Assembly: GCF_020694005.1 (NCBI RefSeq)
Contig: NZ_CP073013.1
Location: 372,001-436,000 of the forward strand
Reading direction: 5' to 3'
Length of the DNA stretch: 64,000 nucleotides
DNA from: Marinomonas profundi
Lineage (GTDB): Bacteria; Pseudomonadota; Gammaproteobacteria; Pseudomonadales; Marinomonadaceae
Shown: positions 49,289-60,191 of the stretch, piece by piece
How the letters are laid out: each line of letters begins with the position of its first letter
How positions within the stretch are numbered: position 1 is the first letter of the stretch
The notes under the pieces: model-generated
Told to the model about the DNA's origin: nothing
The model's database searches: none
The model's input: only the letters and a program-made list of their open reading frames with translations
Made by a program: the position numbers and the translations under genes

Positions 49289-50011
49289 TCACTTAATCAG
49301 TGTACCTTCACTGCCACCCACCATGATATTCACCAAGGCTCCGGGCTTATTCATATTAAATACACGTATTGGCATACTGTGATCACGGGTTAAGCATATT
49401 GCCGTTAAGTCCATGACACCTAATTGTTTTTCAAGCACTTCATCGTAGCCCAATGTATCATATTTTACTGCAGTAGGATCTTTCATTGGGTCCGCAGAAT
49501 AAACACCATCCACTTTCGTCGCTTTCAATACGACATCCGCATCAATTTCAATGCCGCGCAAACAAGCTGCAGAATCTGTTGTAAAAAAAGGATTCCCGGT
49601 ACCGGCAGAAAAAATAAGCACATCGCCTTCTTTCATCAAACGCATAGCACGGCGTCTGTCATAAGGCTCAACAATCCCCGTCATCGTGATGGCAGACATC
49701 ACTCGAGTCGCGATATTCGCACGCTCCAACGCATCGCGCATCGCCAGCGCATTCATAACCGTTGCCAGCATCCCCATATGGTCACCTGTAACACGGTCCA
49801 TACCCGCCTGACTCAATGCCTGACCACGGAACAAGTTACCGCCACCAATAACGATGCCAACCTCAACACCAATGCCGCGCAACTGGCCAATCTCAAGCGC
49901 AATACGGTTCAACACTTTAGGGTCAATACCGAAGGACTCATCGCCCATTAAAGCTTCACCGCTTAATTTAAGCAAAATTCGTTTGTACTTTGGGCTTTTT
50001 TCTTTTGGCAT
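49289..50011 (-). CDS. pyrH: UMP kinase PyrH
   Basis: PyrH phosphorylates UMP to UDP. The 240-residue protein has [10 protein letters not shown] near its start, GGGNLFRG, and the catalytic [14 protein letters not shown] chose ATG 50009-50011, with GGAGG 5 bases upstream; an in-frame start at 50104 would add 31 residues, span the tsf-pyrH terminator region and look unlike the family. Confidence 0.96.
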   Translation of the reverse strand: MPKEKSPKYKRILLKLSGEALMGDESFGIDPKVLNRIALEIGQLRGIGVEVGIVIGGGNLFRGQALSQAGMDRVTGDHMGMLATVMNALAMRDALERANIATRVMSAITMTGIVEPYDRRRAMRLMKEGDVLIFSAGTGNPFFTTDSAACLRGIEIDADVVLKATKVDGVYSADPMKDPTAVKYDTLGYDEVLEKQLGVMDLTAICLTRDHSMPIRVFNMNKPGALVNIMVGGSEGTLIK

Positions 50012-50089
50012 ATCAACCTCCGGCAATGGTTTTGTCTTTTCAATAACTGAGGTCAATGTCACCGACACTCTTCGAACGCATCTTTCATA

Positions 50090-50116
50090 AAAAGGGGCAG
50101 TCAAGCTGCCCCTTTT
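50090..50116. terminator. Terminator between tsf and pyrH
   Basis: Perfect stem GGGGCAG (50094-50100) / CTGCCCC (50106-50112) with loop TCAAG, flanked by A4 and T8. On the tsf strand it ends in U4 to U5. Confidence 0.85.
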
Positions 50117-50141
50117 TTTTGCAAGACATTACAACGAAGAA

Positions 50142-51002
50142 TTAACCTCTAAGTTGTGCTGCTACTTCTGCGGCAAAGTCTACTTCAGCCACTTCGATAC
50201 CTTCACCTACTTCAAGGCGAATGAAAGAAGTCACTGCTGCGCCAGCGTCTTTTACAAGCTGACCCACTTTGATTTCTGGATTCTTAACAAAAGGCTGTTC
50301 AGTCAAGCTGTTTTCAGCCAAGAACTTCTTCATACGACCAACAATCATTTTATCAACGATTTCGGCTGGTTTGCCAGCCATGTCTGGCTGCGCACGAACA
50401 ATCTCTTCTTCTTTTGCTAGTACTTCAGCAGGCATATCATCACCGCGCACAACGCGAGGAGAAACAGCAGCAACGTGCATAGAAACATCTTTAGCTAGTT
50501 CAGCAGAACCACCTTCCAATTGCGTCAATACAGCGATCTGACCGTTACCGTGAAGATAACCACCTACCAAGCCACCTTCGATGACAACAGCACGACGAGG
50601 CGTGATGTTTTCACCAATTTTTTGTACCAAGGCTTCACGTGCTTCAAGCATTTCACCAGAGATGACCTTCGCCATATCCGTTTCTTTCGTTGCAAAAACA
50701 ACGTCAGCGACTTTATTCGCGAAAGAGATAAAACCTTCGTCACGAGAAGCGAAGTCAGTTTCAGAGTTCACTTCAACCAAGACACCGTAAGATGAATCAT
50801 CTGCTACGCGCATGATGATGGTACCTTCAGCTGCAGTACGGCCTGCTTTTTTAGCCGCCTTCATGCCACTTGATTTACGTAGCTCTTCGATAGCCACTTC
50901 GATGTCAGCGTCAGCAGCGACAAGTGCTTTTTTGCACTCCATCATGCCTAGGCCAGTACGTTCACGTAGCTCTTTTACCAATGCTGCAGATACTGCGGCC
51001 AT
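50142..51002 (-). CDS. tsf: Elongation factor Ts
   Basis: EF-Ts exchanges GDP for GTP on EF-Tu. The 286-residue protein has the N-terminal UBA-like domain with [14 protein letters not shown] and the core domains with [13 protein letters not shown]. Length is normal. It is between rpsB and pyrH, with hairpins on both sides. Confidence 0.97.
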   Translation of the reverse strand: MAAVSAALVKELRERTGLGMMECKKALVAADADIEVAIEELRKSSGMKAAKKAGRTAAEGTIIMRVADDSSYGVLVEVNSETDFASRDEGFISFANKVADVVFATKETDMAKVISGEMLEAREALVQKIGENITPRRAVVIEGGLVGGYLHGNGQIAVLTQLEGGSAELAKDVSMHVAAVSPRVVRGDDMPAEVLAKEEEIVRAQPDMAGKPAEIVDKMIVGRMKKFLAENSLTEQPFVKNPEIKVGQLVKDAGAAVTSFIRLEVGEGIEVAEVDFAAEVAAQLRG

Positions 51003-51031
51003 GTTAAATCCTCTTTTACCAATTCAAATTT

Positions 51032-51054
51032 AAAAAAGGAGGTAAGACACCTCC
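51032..51054 (-). terminator. rpsB-tsf intergenic attenuator/terminator
   Basis: Perfect 6-bp stem GGAGGT / ACCTCC (51054-51049 and 51043-51038 on the minus strand) with a 5-base loop, followed by U6 (51037-51032). Partial termination would make more S2 than EF-Ts. Confidence 0.75.
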
Positions 51055-51086
51055 CTTTAGAAACCAGAACAAACTAGACAGTTTGC

Positions 51087-51824
51087 TTACGCTTCAGTCG
51101 TCGCTTCGCTTACTTCAACGAACTCGTCAGCAGTACCCGCTGTTGCATTACGGCCTTCAAGAACCGCATCAGCAAAAGCGCCAACGTACAACTGAACAGC
51201 ACGAATCGCATCATCGTTAGCTGGAATGATGTAATCAACACCATCTGGATTACTGTTAGTATCAACGATACCGATAACAGGAATACCTAATTTGTTTGCT
51301 TCTTTAATCGCAATACGCTCATGATCAACGTCAACAACGAACAACACATCAGGCAAGCCACCCATATCCTTGATACCACCCATAGAAAGCTCTAGTTTTT
51401 CAAGCTCACGAGTACGCATCAAGGCTTCTTTTTTAGTTAGCTTATCGAATGTACCATCAGACATTTGCACTTCAAGCTCACGTAAACGCTTGATAGAAGC
51501 ACGAATGGTTTTGTAGTTAGTCAACATACCACCTAACCAACGGTGGTTAACGTATGGCATACCAGAGCGAGCAGCTTGCTCTTTAATCGTTTTAGATGCA
51601 GCACGCTTAGTACCAACAAACAAAACCTTGTTTTTGTTCTCAGCCATTTTTTTAACAAGCTCAAGAGCGTTGTTAAGGGCAGGAACAGTGTGCTCAAGGT
51701 TAATGATATGGATCTTGTTACGAGCACCGAAAATGAAAGGCTTCATTTTTGGGTTCCAGTAACGAGTTTGGTGACCGAAGTGTGAACCAACCAATAATAG
51801 GTCGCGCATAGAAACTGTAGGCAT
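51087..51824 (-). CDS. rpsB: 30S ribosomal protein S2
   Basis: S2 belongs to the small ribosomal subunit. The 245-residue protein has the two S2 signatures: N-terminal [21 protein letters not shown] and [20 protein letters not shown]. An AAGGA ribosome site precedes the ATG. A strong promoter lies about 170 bases upstream, so the mRNA has a long leader, as is usual for rpsB, where S2 is known to regulate its own translation. Confidence 0.98.
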   Translation of the reverse strand: MPTVSMRDLLLVGSHFGHQTRYWNPKMKPFIFGARNKIHIINLEHTVPALNNALELVKKMAENKNKVLFVGTKRAASKTIKEQAARSGMPYVNHRWLGGMLTNYKTIRASIKRLRELEVQMSDGTFDKLTKKEALMRTRELEKLELSMGGIKDMGGLPDVLFVVDVDHERIAIKEANKLGIPVIGIVDTNSNPDGVDYIIPANDDAIRAVQLYVGAFADAVLEGRNATAGTADEFVEVSEATTEA

Positions 51825-51990
51825 TTTACTATCCTTTAAATTTGGGTTATTTATGCTTACCAGCTAAAAGCGTCAGTCAAACAAGGTTTAAGGCAACCTA
51901 AGACACCCAAGACACTTTCTTTAATAGCGGCAAGATCGTTGATTTTATAAAATTCGCTTATTTTAAGCACAAACTTAAATAGGCGGGCGT

Positions 51991-52019
51991 TTTATACCAT
52001 ATCCAAGCCAAAATCAAAA
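51991..52019 (-). promoter_or_regulatory. Probable rpsB promoter
   Basis: On the minus strand TTTTGA (52019-52014) and TATAAA (51996-51991) are 17 bases apart, leaving a leader of about 160 bases. The gene-free stretch 51825-52146 also holds the small palindromes GCTTA-ttt-TAAGC and AGGTT-taaggc-AACCT in that leader, and nothing else I can recognise. Confidence 0.5.
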
Positions 52020-52146
52020 GACTTGAACGCGGCTTTGCACGCTATTAGAAAGACCTTTTTTTCCATTAGAGAGGCGATTCTAGTGCCCAAGTCATGTAGA
52101 ATATTCCGCAACCTACTATCAATATAGACACAAACCATTTAAAGAC

Positions 52147-53013
52147 ATGCAAATTATGAGCAATGAAATACTACAAAAAGTCGCCACACTCACTCAGAAC
52201 GGCCGAATTGACGCACCCAGCTGGACGCCTCGCCCAGCCTCAACGCGCTTTACTGACGTCAGTGATATTGAAGGCATGCGTACCGCCGGCAAACTGGCCG
52301 CTGACGTTTTAGTCATGCTAGAAGAGTTTGTTGTACCCGGTGTAACAACAGAGCAAATCGACATCATTGCCCACAATTACATTATTGAAGTGCAAGGCGC
52401 CATCCCAGCCCCTCTCAACTACCATGGCTTCCCTAAGTCTTGCTGCACCTCGGTAAATGATGTGATTTGCCATGGCATTCCAAACGACAAAGCACTGAAA
52501 AAAGGCGATGTGGTTAACATTGACATCACCATTATTAAAGACGGCTATTATGGCGACACCAGCAAGATGTTTTTTGCCGGCCCAGCGCTACCCCACGCCG
52601 AACGCCTTGCGCAAATCACTCAAGAATGTCTTTACCTTGCCATCGACATGGTCAAGCCTGGCACTCGCTTAGGGGATATTGGTGCGGCAATTTCAGCGCA
52701 TGCACACAAGCACCATTATTCAGTGGTTGAAGAGTATTGTGGCCATGGCGTCGGCACCACTTTTCATGGTGAACCACAAGTTGCTCATTATGGCAAAGCC
52801 GGTACTGGCGTAATGCTGGAAGAAGGCATGACACTCACCATAGAGCCCATGATCAACGCAGGCAAAAAACAGGTCAAACACACAGGCCCCGATAACTGGA
52901 TCGCCAAAACCAAAGATGGCCGCTTATCAGCGCAATACGAGCACACCCTGCTTGTCACTGCTGACGGTGTTGAAGTACTAACGCGCCGACCAGAAGAAAC
53001 GCGCTTCTCTTAA
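52147..53013 (+). CDS. map: Type I methionine aminopeptidase
   Basis: Map removes the N-terminal methionine from new proteins. The 288-residue protein carries the five metal ligands: aspartates in NIDITIIKDGYYGDTSKM, His in YCGHGVGTTFH, and glutamates in TIEPMI and SAQYEHTLL. An N-terminal extension of about 20 residues precedes the usual MRTAGKLAADVL start segment. Two possible ATGs (52147, 52156) exist with weak ribosome sites. It is divergent from rpsB, as in many proteobacteria. Confidence 0.95.
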   Translation: MQIMSNEILQKVATLTQNGRIDAPSWTPRPASTRFTDVSDIEGMRTAGKLAADVLVMLEEFVVPGVTTEQIDIIAHNYIIEVQGAIPAPLNYHGFPKSCCTSVNDVICHGIPNDKALKKGDVVNIDITIIKDGYYGDTSKMFFAGPALPHAERLAQITQECLYLAIDMVKPGTRLGDIGAAISAHAHKHHYSVVEEYCGHGVGTTFHGEPQVAHYGKAGTGVMLEEGMTLTIEPMINAGKKQVKHTGPDNWIAKTKDGRLSAQYEHTLLVTADGVEVLTRRPEETRFS

Positions 53014-53026
53014 ATGAGGCGCGTTT
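52997..53026 (+). terminator. map terminator overlapping its stop codon
   Basis: AAACGCGC (52997-53004) pairs with GCGCGTTT (53019-53026), with the TAA stop in the loop; U residues continue to 53028. Confidence 0.7.
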
Positions 53027-53086
53027 TTCTGCTTACGTAAACAACAACTTAATTGATTCAATACGATTATTCTTCGAGGCTCTTGT

Positions 53087-55780
53087 ATGGACTTCCCTGC
53101 TTTTCCAGACGCTCCGCCACTGCTAACAACAGAAGAGAAACACGAGCTTGCTCAAGCGAATTGCTCTGTTTCGCGCTACAAAGCCATTATCGAAGAAAAA
53201 ACACACCTTTATAATGACCTGTTTCACTCCCTCTACCCAATAGAGAAACTGGTTAAAGGTCTTTCATCCTTTTATGACGACGTGATGCAAGCCGCATGGA
53301 AAGCCAAAGCGCTCGACAGCGAGAGCCACTTAAGCCTTGTGGCGGTTGGAGGATATGGCCGCGGAGAACTGCACCCAAAATCCGACCTAGATCTGCTTAT
53401 TTTAATCGACAACGAAACCCTAGCACCAAAACAAAAAATTGAAGCCTTTATCACTTTCCTTTGGGACATCAATCTAGATGTTGGACACAGTGTCCGCACG
53501 ATAGATGAATGCACCGAGATGGCGGAAAATGACATCACCATCATCACCAACCTCATTGAATCTCGCACCCTAATCGGCTCCCCCGACCTACTCGCTACTT
53601 TAAAACTACACGTTGATATTTCGCAAATGTGGGATGGCCACACCTTTTATCAGGCCAAATTGGCGGAGCAAAAACAACGCCACGCAAAATACCAGAATAC
53701 GGCTTACAACCTAGAGCCCAACTTAAAAGAGTGCCCCGGCGGGCTTCGAGACATGCAGGTCATAGATTGGGTCGCAAAACGCCACCTTCACACTCATCGA
53801 TTAAGCGCCCTAATAGAAAAAGAATTCCTCTCCGAAGACGAGTACATACAATTAAAAGGCGCCGTCAGCCATCTGTGGCGCATTCGTTGGGCACTGCATG
53901 TCGTTGCGGGGCGCAGAGAAGACAGACTACTCTTCGACCACCAGCGAACGCTGGCCAAATTATTTGGCTTTGACGATAACGACCTCAAGCGAAACGTAGA
54001 GCGCTTTATGCAAGGCTACTACCAAAGTGTGGCGGCAATACAGCAGCTAAATGACTTACTTCTGCAGCACTTTGAAGAATCGTTCCTCACCAAAGACGCC
54101 ATCAATACCATTGATATTCTTAACGATAATTTTCAAATAGCCAACGGCCAACTAGAAGCTCGCTCGGCGACACTATTCCAACACACACCTTCCAGCATGT
54201 TAGAAATGTATGTCTTACTGGGTAGCCATGAAAACATCAAAGGCATTCGAGCCAACACCATGCGCCAGCTCCGAGATAACCTAGATCTAGTTGACGACCA
54301 TTTTCGAAATGACAAAAAGAACACCGATCTCTTCCTTGATATTATTGCCAGCCGATATCGACTGACCAGCATTTTAAGGTCAATGAAACACCTAGGCTTA
54401 CTGGGTCGCTATTTACCTGAATTCGGCGCTATTATTGGCCAAATGCAACACGATCTGTTTCATATTTATACGGTTGATGCACACACACTCCAACTGGTCG
54501 AAAATCTACGTCGCCTCTGGCTGCCAGAATTCAAACAAAAATTCCCCATTTCAGCCCAAGCGATTCGCCATGTACCCAAAGTCGAATTACTCTACATCGC
54601 AGGCTTATATCACGATATCGCCAAAGGCCGAGGCGGAGATCACTCAGAACTAGGCTGTGTTGACGCACAAGCATTTTGTGAACGCCACGGACTGTCAAAA
54701 CGCGACACCGAATTGGTCGTTTGGCTGGTCAGAAACCATCTTTTTATGTCCGTGACGGCACAACGCAAAGACATATCTGACCCAGAAGTCATTTGGGAGT
54801 TTGCCAGCTATGTTAAAGATCAAGAGCACTTAGATTATTTGTTCATTCTGACCGTCGCCGACATAAACGCCACCAACCCAACGATGTGGAATAGCTGGCG
54901 CGCCTCACTCATGCGCCAACTTTACTTAGAAACCAAACGAGCACTGCGCCGTGGCCTAGACTTCCCCATCAACGCCGACATGATCAGCGATGAACACAAA
55001 CAACGCGCGCTGGAAATCATCATCGAACGTAACGTCGACATCGCCGACGCCGAAGCCATCTGGGAAACCATAGAAGAAGAATATTTCATTCGTTCAAACG
55101 GTGATGAAATTGCTTGGAATACAGAAGCCATTCTACGTCACCGCCCCAGTGATAAACCGCTCATAGCCATCACACCACTTGGCGGGCGCAACTTCTCTGG
55201 GGCCAGTAAAATATTCATTTACACCTTGATAAGCAAACATCTGTTCGCGGTAACCGCCGCCACATTCGAACAATTAGGTCTCACTATATTGGACGCAAAA
55301 ATAAGCCACACCACAGAGAGTTACAGCTTAGACAGCTTTGTGGTGATGGACAGCAATGACAGCGACACCAATTTACACCTAGACAAAGAGCGCATTACCC
55401 TCATCCGTAAAACCTTAATGGAGCAGCTGGAAACCCCTTCTCTTTACGAGAGCGTTGTGCAACGTCATACCCCCCGGATATTAAAAATATTTAACTCGCC
55501 AGCAACGGCGCATTTCGTCAGCCAACCAGAAGAAGTGTGGTCAGCACTGGAAATCACCGCCCCCGATAGACCCGGTTTACTGGCGCTCATTGGACAGTTT
55601 TTTATGAACCACAACATCATGCTGCATAAGGCCAAAATCGCCACCCTCGGTGAGCGGGTAGAAGACACCTTTTACATTACCGAAGAAAATGGCGACCTTA
55701 TTACCGATGAAGAAAGCATGAACAAGATTTGTACCCTTTTAAAAGAGAAAATAGACCGTTTTTCTCAAGCAATGGACTAA
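53087..55780 (+). CDS. glnD: Bifunctional uridylyltransferase/uridylyl-removing enzyme GlnD
   Basis: GlnD senses glutamine and adds or removes UMP on PII proteins, setting nitrogen control. The 897-residue protein has the nucleotidyltransferase motif GGYGRGELHPKSDLDLL, a central HD domain (LYHDIAKGRGGDHSELG) and two C-terminal ACT domains (the last with APDRPGLLALIGQFF). The ATG has GAGG 6 bases upstream. It starts a plus-strand run of glnD, dapC and dapD. Confidence 0.97.
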   Translation: MDFPAFPDAPPLLTTEEKHELAQANCSVSRYKAIIEEKTHLYNDLFHSLYPIEKLVKGLSSFYDDVMQAAWKAKALDSESHLSLVAVGGYGRGELHPKSDLDLLILIDNETLAPKQKIEAFITFLWDINLDVGHSVRTIDECTEMAENDITIITNLIESRTLIGSPDLLATLKLHVDISQMWDGHTFYQAKLAEQKQRHAKYQNTAYNLEPNLKECPGGLRDMQVIDWVAKRHLHTHRLSALIEKEFLSEDEYIQLKGAVSHLWRIRWALHVVAGRREDRLLFDHQRTLAKLFGFDDNDLKRNVERFMQGYYQSVAAIQQLNDLLLQHFEESFLTKDAINTIDILNDNFQIANGQLEARSATLFQHTPSSMLEMYVLLGSHENIKGIRANTMRQLRDNLDLVDDHFRNDKKNTDLFLDIIASRYRLTSILRSMKHLGLLGRYLPEFGAIIGQMQHDLFHIYTVDAHTLQLVENLRRLWLPEFKQKFPISAQAIRHVPKVELLYIAGLYHDIAKGRGGDHSELGCVDAQAFCERHGLSKRDTELVVWLVRNHLFMSVTAQRKDISDPEVIWEFASYVKDQEHLDYLFILTVADINATNPTMWNSWRASLMRQLYLETKRALRRGLDFPINADMISDEHKQRALEIIIERNVDIADAEAIWETIEEEYFIRSNGDEIAWNTEAILRHRPSDKPLIAITPLGGRNFSGASKIFIYTLISKHLFAVTAATFEQLGLTILDAKISHTTESYSLDSFVVMDSNDSDTNLHLDKERITLIRKTLMEQLETPSLYESVVQRHTPRILKIFNSPATAHFVSQPEEVWSALEITAPDRPGLLALIGQFFMNHNIMLHKAKIATLGERVEDTFYITEENGDLITDEESMNKICTLLKEKIDRFSQAMD

Positions 55781-55786
55781 CCACCA

Positions 55787-56974
55787 ATGAATCCAAATAT
55801 ACATTCTTTGCACCCATATCCCTTCCAAAAGCTTGCCGAGCTGATTGAAGGCATAACACCTAACCCAGAAAAACCGCTGATCAAATTAACCATTGGCGAA
55901 CCACAACACGACGCGCCAGCGATTGTGCTTGAGACGCTTGCCAAAAGCCTAAATGGCATCAGCAAATATCCAAGTACCAAAGGTGAATTACCTCTGAGAG
56001 AGGCCATTAGCCAATGGGCAAAACGCCGATTTCATTTAGAACAACTCGACCCTGACACAGAAGTGTTGCCCGTTACAGGCACTCGAGAAGCCCTCTTTGC
56101 TATCACCCAAACATTGGTCGGCGAAAAACAAAACGCACTTATTGTCAGCCCCAACCCGTTTTATCAAATTTACGAAGGCGCGGGGATTCTTGCTGGCGCC
56201 GAATTGCACTTCTTACCTTGCGGCGCAGAAACCCACTACAAGGTGAATTATCAACACCTGAGTGATGATATCTGGCAACGCTGCGAAGTGCTGTTTGTTT
56301 GCTCTCCTAATAACCCAAGCGGCAGCATTACAACACTAGAGGAATACGCCTTCCTGATCGAAAAGGCCAAAACCTTCAACTTCACTATCGTCGCGGACGA
56401 ATGCTATTCCGAGATTTATTTTGGCGAACAAGCTCCGCTGGGCTTACTCGAAGCGTGCCAAATTTTAGGCCACAAAGATTATAAACATTGCCTTATTTTC
56501 CAGTCATTATCGAAACGTTCAAACATGCCAGGCCTTCGCTCAGGCTTCGTCGCGGGCGACGCAACACTCTTAAAACCATTTTTGCTGTACCGCACCTACC
56601 AAGGCTGCGCCATGCCAATTCATCATCAAGACGCGTCTATCGTTGCTTGGAATGATGAAGAACACGTAATTAAGAACCGTGCAATTTATACACGCAAATT
56701 TGATGCAGTTTTAGACATACTCTCTGCGGTGATGTCGGTCTCGAAACCAGAAGCCGGTTTTTATCTTTGGCCTAAGCTCACCATGACAGACGAAGATTTT
56801 TGTACCGCACTGTACCAAGAAGAATCGGTTTTGGTCTTACCCGGCAGCTACTTAGGTCGAGAGATCAATGGCATTAACCCGGGCAGCCAGCATGTTCGCA
56901 TGGCCCTGGTGGCAGAAGAATCTGAATGCGTTGAGGCAGCCAAACGAATAAAAGACTTCCTCAGTCACCGCTAA
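55787..56974 (+). CDS. dapC: Succinyldiaminopimelate transaminase DapC
   Basis: DapC aminates N-succinyl-2-amino-6-ketopimelate in the DAP/lysine pathway. The 395-residue class I/II aminotransferase carries the PLP lysine in SLSKRSNMPGLRSGF, the aspartate in VADECYSEIYF and the NPSGS turn. It begins 6 bases after glnD and 46 bases before dapD. The assignment as DapC and not another aminotransferase rests on the dap neighbours. Confidence 0.9.
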   Translation: MNPNIHSLHPYPFQKLAELIEGITPNPEKPLIKLTIGEPQHDAPAIVLETLAKSLNGISKYPSTKGELPLREAISQWAKRRFHLEQLDPDTEVLPVTGTREALFAITQTLVGEKQNALIVSPNPFYQIYEGAGILAGAELHFLPCGAETHYKVNYQHLSDDIWQRCEVLFVCSPNNPSGSITTLEEYAFLIEKAKTFNFTIVADECYSEIYFGEQAPLGLLEACQILGHKDYKHCLIFQSLSKRSNMPGLRSGFVAGDATLLKPFLLYRTYQGCAMPIHHQDASIVAWNDEEHVIKNRAIYTRKFDAVLDILSAVMSVSKPEAGFYLWPKLTMTDEDFCTALYQEESVLVLPGSYLGREINGINPGSQHVRMALVAEESECVEAAKRIKDFLSHR

Positions 56975-57019
56975 CCCGTTACTACTTTTTTAGATACATC
57001 ATTTTGTTGGAGAACACAC

Positions 57020-58057
57020 ATGAGCAATACAATTTTCGCATTCGGTCTTGGTATCGGCACACAAAACAAAGAAGGCAACTGGCTAGAAGTTTTTTACTCT
57101 GCCCCAAGCCTTAACACAGAAAAAAACACACTCGATGCGCTCCTAGAAAGCACCAACTACGAAGGCGGCAACAGCACACTAGTATTGGACGAAGGCGACC
57201 TGAATCGCCTGCACATGAATCTTTTAAAAGCGGGCAACATAGAACAAGCTGAGCTGGCTTCTCGCCTAAAAGCCTCCACAAAACCCGTTATTTTATGTGT
57301 GCTAGCAACAGATGACGCCCCCAGCAACCCTGCAGAAGTTTATCTAAAGCTGCAACTTATCTCTCATCGCCTAGTACTGCCACACAACACAGTACTAGAC
57401 GGCATGTTTGGCCTGCTGATCAACACCGCCTGGACAAGTGAAGGCCCTATTGATGTACGAGAATTAGCCGATCGCCAATTAAGCGCGCGCATGGAAGGCC
57501 GCACAATAGAAGTGTTCAGCGTAGACAAATTCCCTAAAATGCTTAACTTTACCGTCCCAACGGGCATCCGTGTGGGTGATGCTGCACGTGTGCGCCTAGG
57601 CGCTCATCTAGCGGAAGGCACCACGGTTATGCACGAAGGTTTTGTCAACTTCAACGCTGGCACGCTTGGCAACAGCATGGTTGAAGGTCGTATTTCTGCT
57701 GGTGTCGTGGTAGGTAACGGTTCTGACCTTGGGGGTGGCTGCTCCACAATGGGCACACTGTCTGGCGGCGGCAACATTGTCATTGCAGTGGGCGAAAAAT
57801 GCCTAATCGGCGCCAATGCAGGCATTGGTATTGGCCTTGGCGATCGCTGTATCGTGGAATCAGGTTTGTACATTACTGCTGGCGCGAAAGTCGCCGTGCT
57901 TGATGAGAATAACCAAGTGGTTTCGACTGTCAAAGCCCGTGAACTTTCTGGTCAGTCAGATCTACTGTTCCGCCGCAACTCTGCTACTGGCGCGATTGAA
58001 TGCAAAACCAATAAAACCGCCATTGAATTGAACGAAGCGCTGCACACTCACAACTAA
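57020..58057 (+). CDS. dapD: Tetrahydrodipicolinate N-succinyltransferase DapD
   Basis: DapD succinylates tetrahydrodipicolinate. The 345-residue protein belongs to the longer DapD type found in Pseudomonas-like bacteria: an N-terminal domain of about 170 residues and a C-terminal left-handed beta-helix with RVRLGAHLAEGTTVMHEGF and GGGCSTMGTLSGGG. Length fits that type. A hairpin follows before the ArsC-like gene. Confidence 0.95.
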   Translation: MSNTIFAFGLGIGTQNKEGNWLEVFYSAPSLNTEKNTLDALLESTNYEGGNSTLVLDEGDLNRLHMNLLKAGNIEQAELASRLKASTKPVILCVLATDDAPSNPAEVYLKLQLISHRLVLPHNTVLDGMFGLLINTAWTSEGPIDVRELADRQLSARMEGRTIEVFSVDKFPKMLNFTVPTGIRVGDAARVRLGAHLAEGTTVMHEGFVNFNAGTLGNSMVEGRISAGVVVGNGSDLGGGCSTMGTLSGGGNIVIAVGEKCLIGANAGIGIGLGDRCIVESGLYITAGAKVAVLDENNQVVSTVKARELSGQSDLLFRRNSATGAIECKTNKTAIELNEALHTHN

Positions 58058-58077
58058 TAAAGCGCCATCAACCAAAA

Positions 58078-58107
58078 GCGCCATTTCGAAGACTATCGAA
58101 ATGGCGC
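58078..58107. terminator. Hairpin between dapD and ArsC-like gene
   Basis: A perfect 12-bp stem GCGCCATTTCGA (58078-58089) / TCGAAATGGCGC (58096-58107), loop AGACTA. No U-tract follows on the plus strand, so it probably stabilises or partly terminates the dapD mRNA. Confidence 0.5.
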
Positions 58108-58122
58108 AAACTGGAATACATC

Positions 58123-58482
58123 ATGATTACACTATTTGGCATCAAAAACTGCGACACGATGAAAAAGGCTTTTCGTTGGTTTGACGACAACAACCTTGAG
58201 TACGCTTTTCATGACTACAAAAAAGCAGGCCTAGACGAAGCCACGGCAAAAACATGGGTAGAAAAACTCGGCTGGGAAAACGTCATCAATAAACGCGGCA
58301 CCACATGGCGTAAATTGGAGGAAGAAACAAAGCGCACAATGAACAACGACAACGCCATTGATATTATGATTTCTCAGCCCTCTATTATTAAGCGCCCTTT
58401 ACTCATAATTAAACAGTCAATGGCCGAAGACGTTCTTTATTTAGGCTTCAATGCAGAAGAATACGCGCAGAAGTTACTTTAG
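58123..58482 (+). CDS. ArsC/Spx-family reductase, YffB-like
   Basis: This 119-residue thioredoxin-fold protein begins ITLFGIKNCDTMKKAFRWF, with one cysteine at the active position, as in YffB and ArsC-like reductases. It lies between dapD and dapE; in E. coli yffB is next to dapE. Arsenate reduction is unlikely with this family; the true role is unknown. Its stop overlaps the end of a convergent lipoprotein gene by four bases. Confidence 0.85.
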   Translation: MITLFGIKNCDTMKKAFRWFDDNNLEYAFHDYKKAGLDEATAKTWVEKLGWENVINKRGTTWRKLEEETKRTMNNDNAIDIMISQPSIIKRPLLIIKQSMAEDVLYLGFNAEEYAQKLL

Positions 58483-58685
58483 CGTAATACTGGCGTATAA
58501 ATACGAGGGCGCTCTTTTTGTGTTCTCGGTGCCGACATAGGCGTCACGCTAGGAATATAACCAGAAGATGAACTATCTGAACGAATAACAGGAACAAAAT
58601 ACGATTCCTGAATAACTGGAGGGGCTCCAAGCAATCCACAACCAGCAGAAAGCGCACTTAAAATAAGCACAATACCTAACTTCAT
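58479..58685 (-). CDS. Small lipoprotein of unknown function
   Basis: This 68-residue protein has a signal peptide with lipobox LSAGC (Cys16) and then a short Ser/Pro-rich mature part of about 50 residues. It lies between the ArsC-like gene and dapE on the opposite strand. I recognise no family. The mature protein may be anchored in the outer membrane because Gly follows the cysteine (no Asp at +2). It is short enough that expression should be tested. Confidence 0.6.
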   Translation of the reverse strand: MKLGIVLILSALSAGCGLLGAPPVIQESYFVPVIRSDSSSSGYIPSVTPMSAPRTQKERPRIYTPVLR

Positions 58686-58761
58686 AACCTCACCTTACAT
58701 CAGAAGACCTGTCGCTGTAACAGAATCTCGTATAAGGTAGCGAAAACCAACACAAAGGTAA

Positions 58762-59910
<1,149 letters not shown>

Positions 59911-59920
59911 GCTCATTAAG

Positions 59921-60187
59921 ATGAGAAACACCCTACATAAACTGGCCATGAAACTGGGCAACAACCCCAAGCTTGCTCTTATCAAAATGATTCAAGGCGG
60001 TCTTCTTTTCGCTTTTGGCGTGCTTATGTTGATGGTGGCAAATCAAGTCTTAACCACCTCCCTGACTCAGGAAATCATCGCCTTATTTGGGCTGATTTTA
60101 GCCGGATGTGGACTATTATGGATGCTCGTGGGCTATCTCTCCATGAGCATCCTCAGGATTTATCACATGATCAAAAAGAAGGATTAG
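59921..60187 (+). CDS. Small inner-membrane protein of unknown function
   Basis: This 88-residue protein has two hydrophobic segments (residues about 24-45 and 50-75) and a basic C-terminus (HMIKKKD). I do not recognise the family. It starts 10 bases after dapE and ends 4 bases before the next gene, so it is probably part of the dapE operon. Both ends facing the cytoplasm is likely by the positive-inside rule. Confidence 0.7.
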   Translation: MRNTLHKLAMKLGNNPKLALIKMIQGGLLFAFGVLMLMVANQVLTTSLTQEIIALFGLILAGCGLLWMLVGYLSMSILRIYHMIKKKD

Positions 60188-60191
60188 AGCG

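Noticed and set aside
49424..49951. 175-residue open frame on the plus strand
   Set aside because: It is fully antisense to pyrH, has no recognisable domain and is rich in His, Arg and Asn, as expected for a shadow frame.
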